This document shows positions 4,887-6,502 of a DNA stretch of 6,502 nt, piece after piece. The position numbers and the translations under genes are program-made. The stretch is from Gammaproteobacteria bacterium. GTDB lineage: Bacteria > Pseudomonadota > Gammaproteobacteria > SZUA-21. The DNA lies in assembly GCA_027021095.1 (NCBI GenBank), contig JALUUZ010000533.1, forward strand, positions 1-6,502. Reading direction: 5' to 3'. Below the pieces are notes generated by a model. It made no database searches. It saw only the letters and a list, made by a program, of their open reading frames with translations, and had not been told where the DNA came from. Within the stretch, counting starts at the first letter, position 1. Each line of letters begins with the position of its first letter.

Positions 4887-6443
4887 CTAGAGCCTGACAT
4901 CCTTGAATGACGAAACCGTGTGGCAACGGCCACAGGCTGCGCCGAACTTACCGTCGTGCGGATCGTCCTTGGCGTGGCAGCTTTCACAATTCTGCGAGAT
5001 CAATGGCCGCTTGCGGCGTACGGGCTTACGGTGGCAGGCAAGGCAATTCAACCTCGCATGCGCCCCTTGCAACGGGAACCGGGTCTGCCGATCATGGTTG
5101 AATTTCCAGATCCGCCAGCCGTTCGGCGTATGACACTGCTCACAGAAAGTACCCAGCTTCAGCTTGTGTATATCCTTGTTGCGATGACAGCCGATACATT
5201 CCATCCTGGCATCGGTATAGCGCGCACTGCTATGGCATTCCCTGCACGCCACCACCTTGTGCAGGCCGATCAGCGGAAATCTCGTCAGCCCATGATCCAG
5301 CTTGACACCCGAACGCCATCCCTGTGCAGTATGGCACTTGTCACACTGCCTGCCCTGGCTGCCCCGGTGCTTATCGTCGAGCCGATGGCATGCATAACAC
5401 TGCCTGCTGGTCTTTACTTCAAACAGCTTCTTTTTATGGCAGTCCGTGCAATCGGCCTTGGCATGCCTGCCGGTCAACGCAAACCGGGTCTGCCGGTCAT
5501 GCGAAAACGTGATTTCGGACCATTTTTTCGTACGGTGACACTTACCGCACTTGTCACCAAAATCACCATGGTGCTTGTCGTCTGCCTTGTGGCATGCCAC
5601 ACAGGCTGTTGCGAGCTTTTTATCACGTGGATCGTTTACATGGCAATCTTTGCAGCGAAGCCGCTTGTGCCTGCCGGTCAGCGGAAAATCCGTTTCCCTG
5701 TCATGATCGAACAGCAGCCTGTTCCAGGCCTTCGAGGAATGACAGGTTTTACAATCCCGGCCCAGCTTGCCCTGGTGCACATCATTGAGCTGATGGCAGG
5801 CTACGCACCGCTGTGGTGTATGCTTATAACGTGCGTTGGCATGGCAGCTTTCGCAGTCGATTTTTTGATGCTTGCCGCGCAGTTTGAACCGGGTCTTGTC
5901 ATGATCGAAACTGGTCGATTTCCACCCTCGCTCGTTGTGACACCGCTGGCACTTCCTGCCGAGGCGCTGCTTATGCGTATCATCCTTCCGGTGACAGGCA
6001 TCACATGCTACTGCTGCATTGCGGTATTTTTCCCCTGGGCGATGACAGGCCTTGCACTCCAGGCGGCGATGCCGGCCACGTAACACAAAGTCCGTGTGCC
6101 GATGATCGAAATTACGCTTGTCAAGCTTGACTATGTCACCTTGACGGCCGATATGTTCTGTGTGACATGTTCGGCACTGATTGTTCCTGACTTTTCTCGA
6201 CTTGCCATGAAACCCTTTGCGCTGCCGGATATCCGCTGCCACCTTGTCGTGGCACTCCAGGCACAACATCGCCTGTGCCCCCTTATGAAAACGCAGGTGG
6301 CAGCTGTCGCATTTTTTTTCGTAGCGGGCATGCCCTTCGATGACCTTGCCGGGCATGATTAAAGTCTCGGCAGAACCTGCGCTGAGCACCAACGGCAGGC
6401 ATAGCAACATCAACCCAGTAACCAAATCGAGTTTGAACAGCAA
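4887..6443 (-). CDS. 21-haem periplasmic c-type cytochrome, six tandem tri-haem modules
   Basis: Exported electron-transfer protein with no assigned name. Of its 518 residues, 1-25 are a Sec signal peptide (hydrophobic run 8-20, cleavage likely after SAGSA); there is no lipobox. Twenty-one CxxCH haem motifs follow. Three are in an N-terminal part (C45, C61, C90, with GFHG at 77-80 and TEH at 95-97). The other eighteen are in six modules starting near residues 112, 179, 245, 313, 382 and 448. Each module reads F-x-H, G-x-H, CxxCH, CxxCH, D-x-H, CxxCH, so it has three free histidines for three haems, which predicts bis-His ligation. The protein is rich in Lys/Arg. The start is TTG: AAGGAGG lies 5 nt upstream and the next ATG (residue 12) would cut into the signal peptide. 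It is first in a cytochrome/cytochrome/barrel cluster. CDS certain, multihaem identity certain; a role as periplasmic wire is inferred. Confidence 0.96.
   Translation of the reverse strand: MLFKLDLVTGLMLLCLPLVLSAGSAETLIMPGKVIEGHARYEKKCDSCHLRFHKGAQAMLCLECHDKVAADIRQRKGFHGKSRKVRNNQCRTCHTEHIGRQGDIVKLDKRNFDHRHTDFVLRGRHRRLECKACHRPGEKYRNAAVACDACHRKDDTHKQRLGRKCQRCHNERGWKSTSFDHDKTRFKLRGKHQKIDCESCHANARYKHTPQRCVACHQLNDVHQGKLGRDCKTCHSSKAWNRLLFDHDRETDFPLTGRHKRLRCKDCHVNDPRDKKLATACVACHKADDKHHGDFGDKCGKCHRTKKWSEITFSHDRQTRFALTGRHAKADCTDCHKKKLFEVKTSRQCYACHRLDDKHRGSQGRQCDKCHTAQGWRSGVKLDHGLTRFPLIGLHKVVACRECHSSARYTDARMECIGCHRNKDIHKLKLGTFCEQCHTPNGWRIWKFNHDRQTRFPLQGAHARLNCLACHRKPVRRKRPLISQNCESCHAKDDPHDGKFGAACGRCHTVSSFKDVRL
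4890..6110 (-). repeat. Six tandem tri-haem protein modules
   Basis: Coding repeat within the 21-haem cytochrome. Six units of 66-69 residues share the order FxHD, T-x-F-x-L-x-G-x-H, CxxCH, CxxCH, DxH, G-x-x-C-x-x-CH and usually an aromatic residue after the third haem. Module 5 starts with LDH rather than FDH, and module 6 ends the protein with a shortened tail. The units differ clearly in the spacer residues, so the duplication is old. Confidence 0.9.
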
Positions 6444-6448
6444 CTCCC

Positions 6449-6455
6449 CCTCCTT
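6449..6455 (-). promoter_or_regulatory. Strong ribosome binding site deciding a TTG start
   Basis: On the minus strand AAGGAGG is followed by GGGAG and then TTG. This near-ideal Shine-Dalgarno site at 5 nt spacing supports TTG at 6443 as the start of the 21-haem cytochrome. Confidence 0.85.
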
Positions 6456-6463
6456 GTCGTCCC

Positions 6464-6502
6464 TCAGTCACGGCTCCCGTCACCCGATGACTTCATCAGG
6501 TC
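6464..6502 (-). CDS. Possible C-terminal end of an upstream gene (partial)
   Basis: On the minus strand the frame entering the window reads DLMKSSGDGSRD and then TGA. The other two frames stop earlier, at TGA codons. The stop lies 20 nt before the TTG of the 21-haem cytochrome, a normal operon spacing. Twelve codons are too few to prove coding or to suggest a product. Confidence 0.25.
   Translation of the reverse strand, partial: DLMKSSGDGSRD

Noticed and set aside
4920..6083. Long open frame of 387 codons on the plus strand, antisense to the 21-haem gene
   Set aside because: Same antisense effect of the CxxCH repeats; the hydrophobic-looking translation follows from complementing Lys/Arg/Asp/His codons.

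Overview
The window carries three large genes, all on the minus strand and read from right to left. Two encode exported multiheme c-type cytochromes with 21 and 20 predicted haems. The third encodes an exported outer-membrane beta-barrel protein with a long periplasmic front end. The organism looks like a Gram-negative proteobacterium, perhaps a gammaproteobacterium: there is an outer-membrane barrel ending in phenylalanine, Sec signal peptides, Shine-Dalgarno sites, moderately high GC, and REP-like GGTGCG...CGCACC palindromes between genes. No lineage can be named safely from the sequence.

Layout from right to left, in transcription order. At 6464-6502 there is a possible last stretch of an upstream gene. 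At 4887-6443 lies a 518-aa cytochrome made of an N-terminal three-haem part and six tandem three-haem modules of about 67 residues. At 4573-4886 is a 314-bp non-coding leader with short palindromes and direct repeats. At 2884-4572 lies a 562-aa cytochrome with 20 haem motifs, including one CX3CH and one CX4CH. At 2823-2883 is a short spacer with a perfect 7-bp hairpin. At 303-2822 lies an 839-aa protein that joins an AMIN-like domain, a SPOR-like domain, TPR-like helices and a C-terminal barrel of about 435 residues. At 1-302 is a non-coding block of direct and inverted repeats. All three genes appear to start at TTG.

The most interesting reading is that the three proteins form a transmembrane electron conduit. 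The basic, modular 21-haem protein would work as a periplasmic wire, the barrel would be the outer-membrane sleeve anchored to the cell wall, and the Ser/Thr/Asn-rich 20-haem protein would be the partner in or outside the barrel. This is the general logic of porin-cytochrome complexes (MtrCAB, OmbB-OmaB-OmcB), but the domain architecture of the barrel protein and the haem modules differ from those. The joint function is inferred from gene order and composition. The haem counts and domain order are read directly from the sequence.
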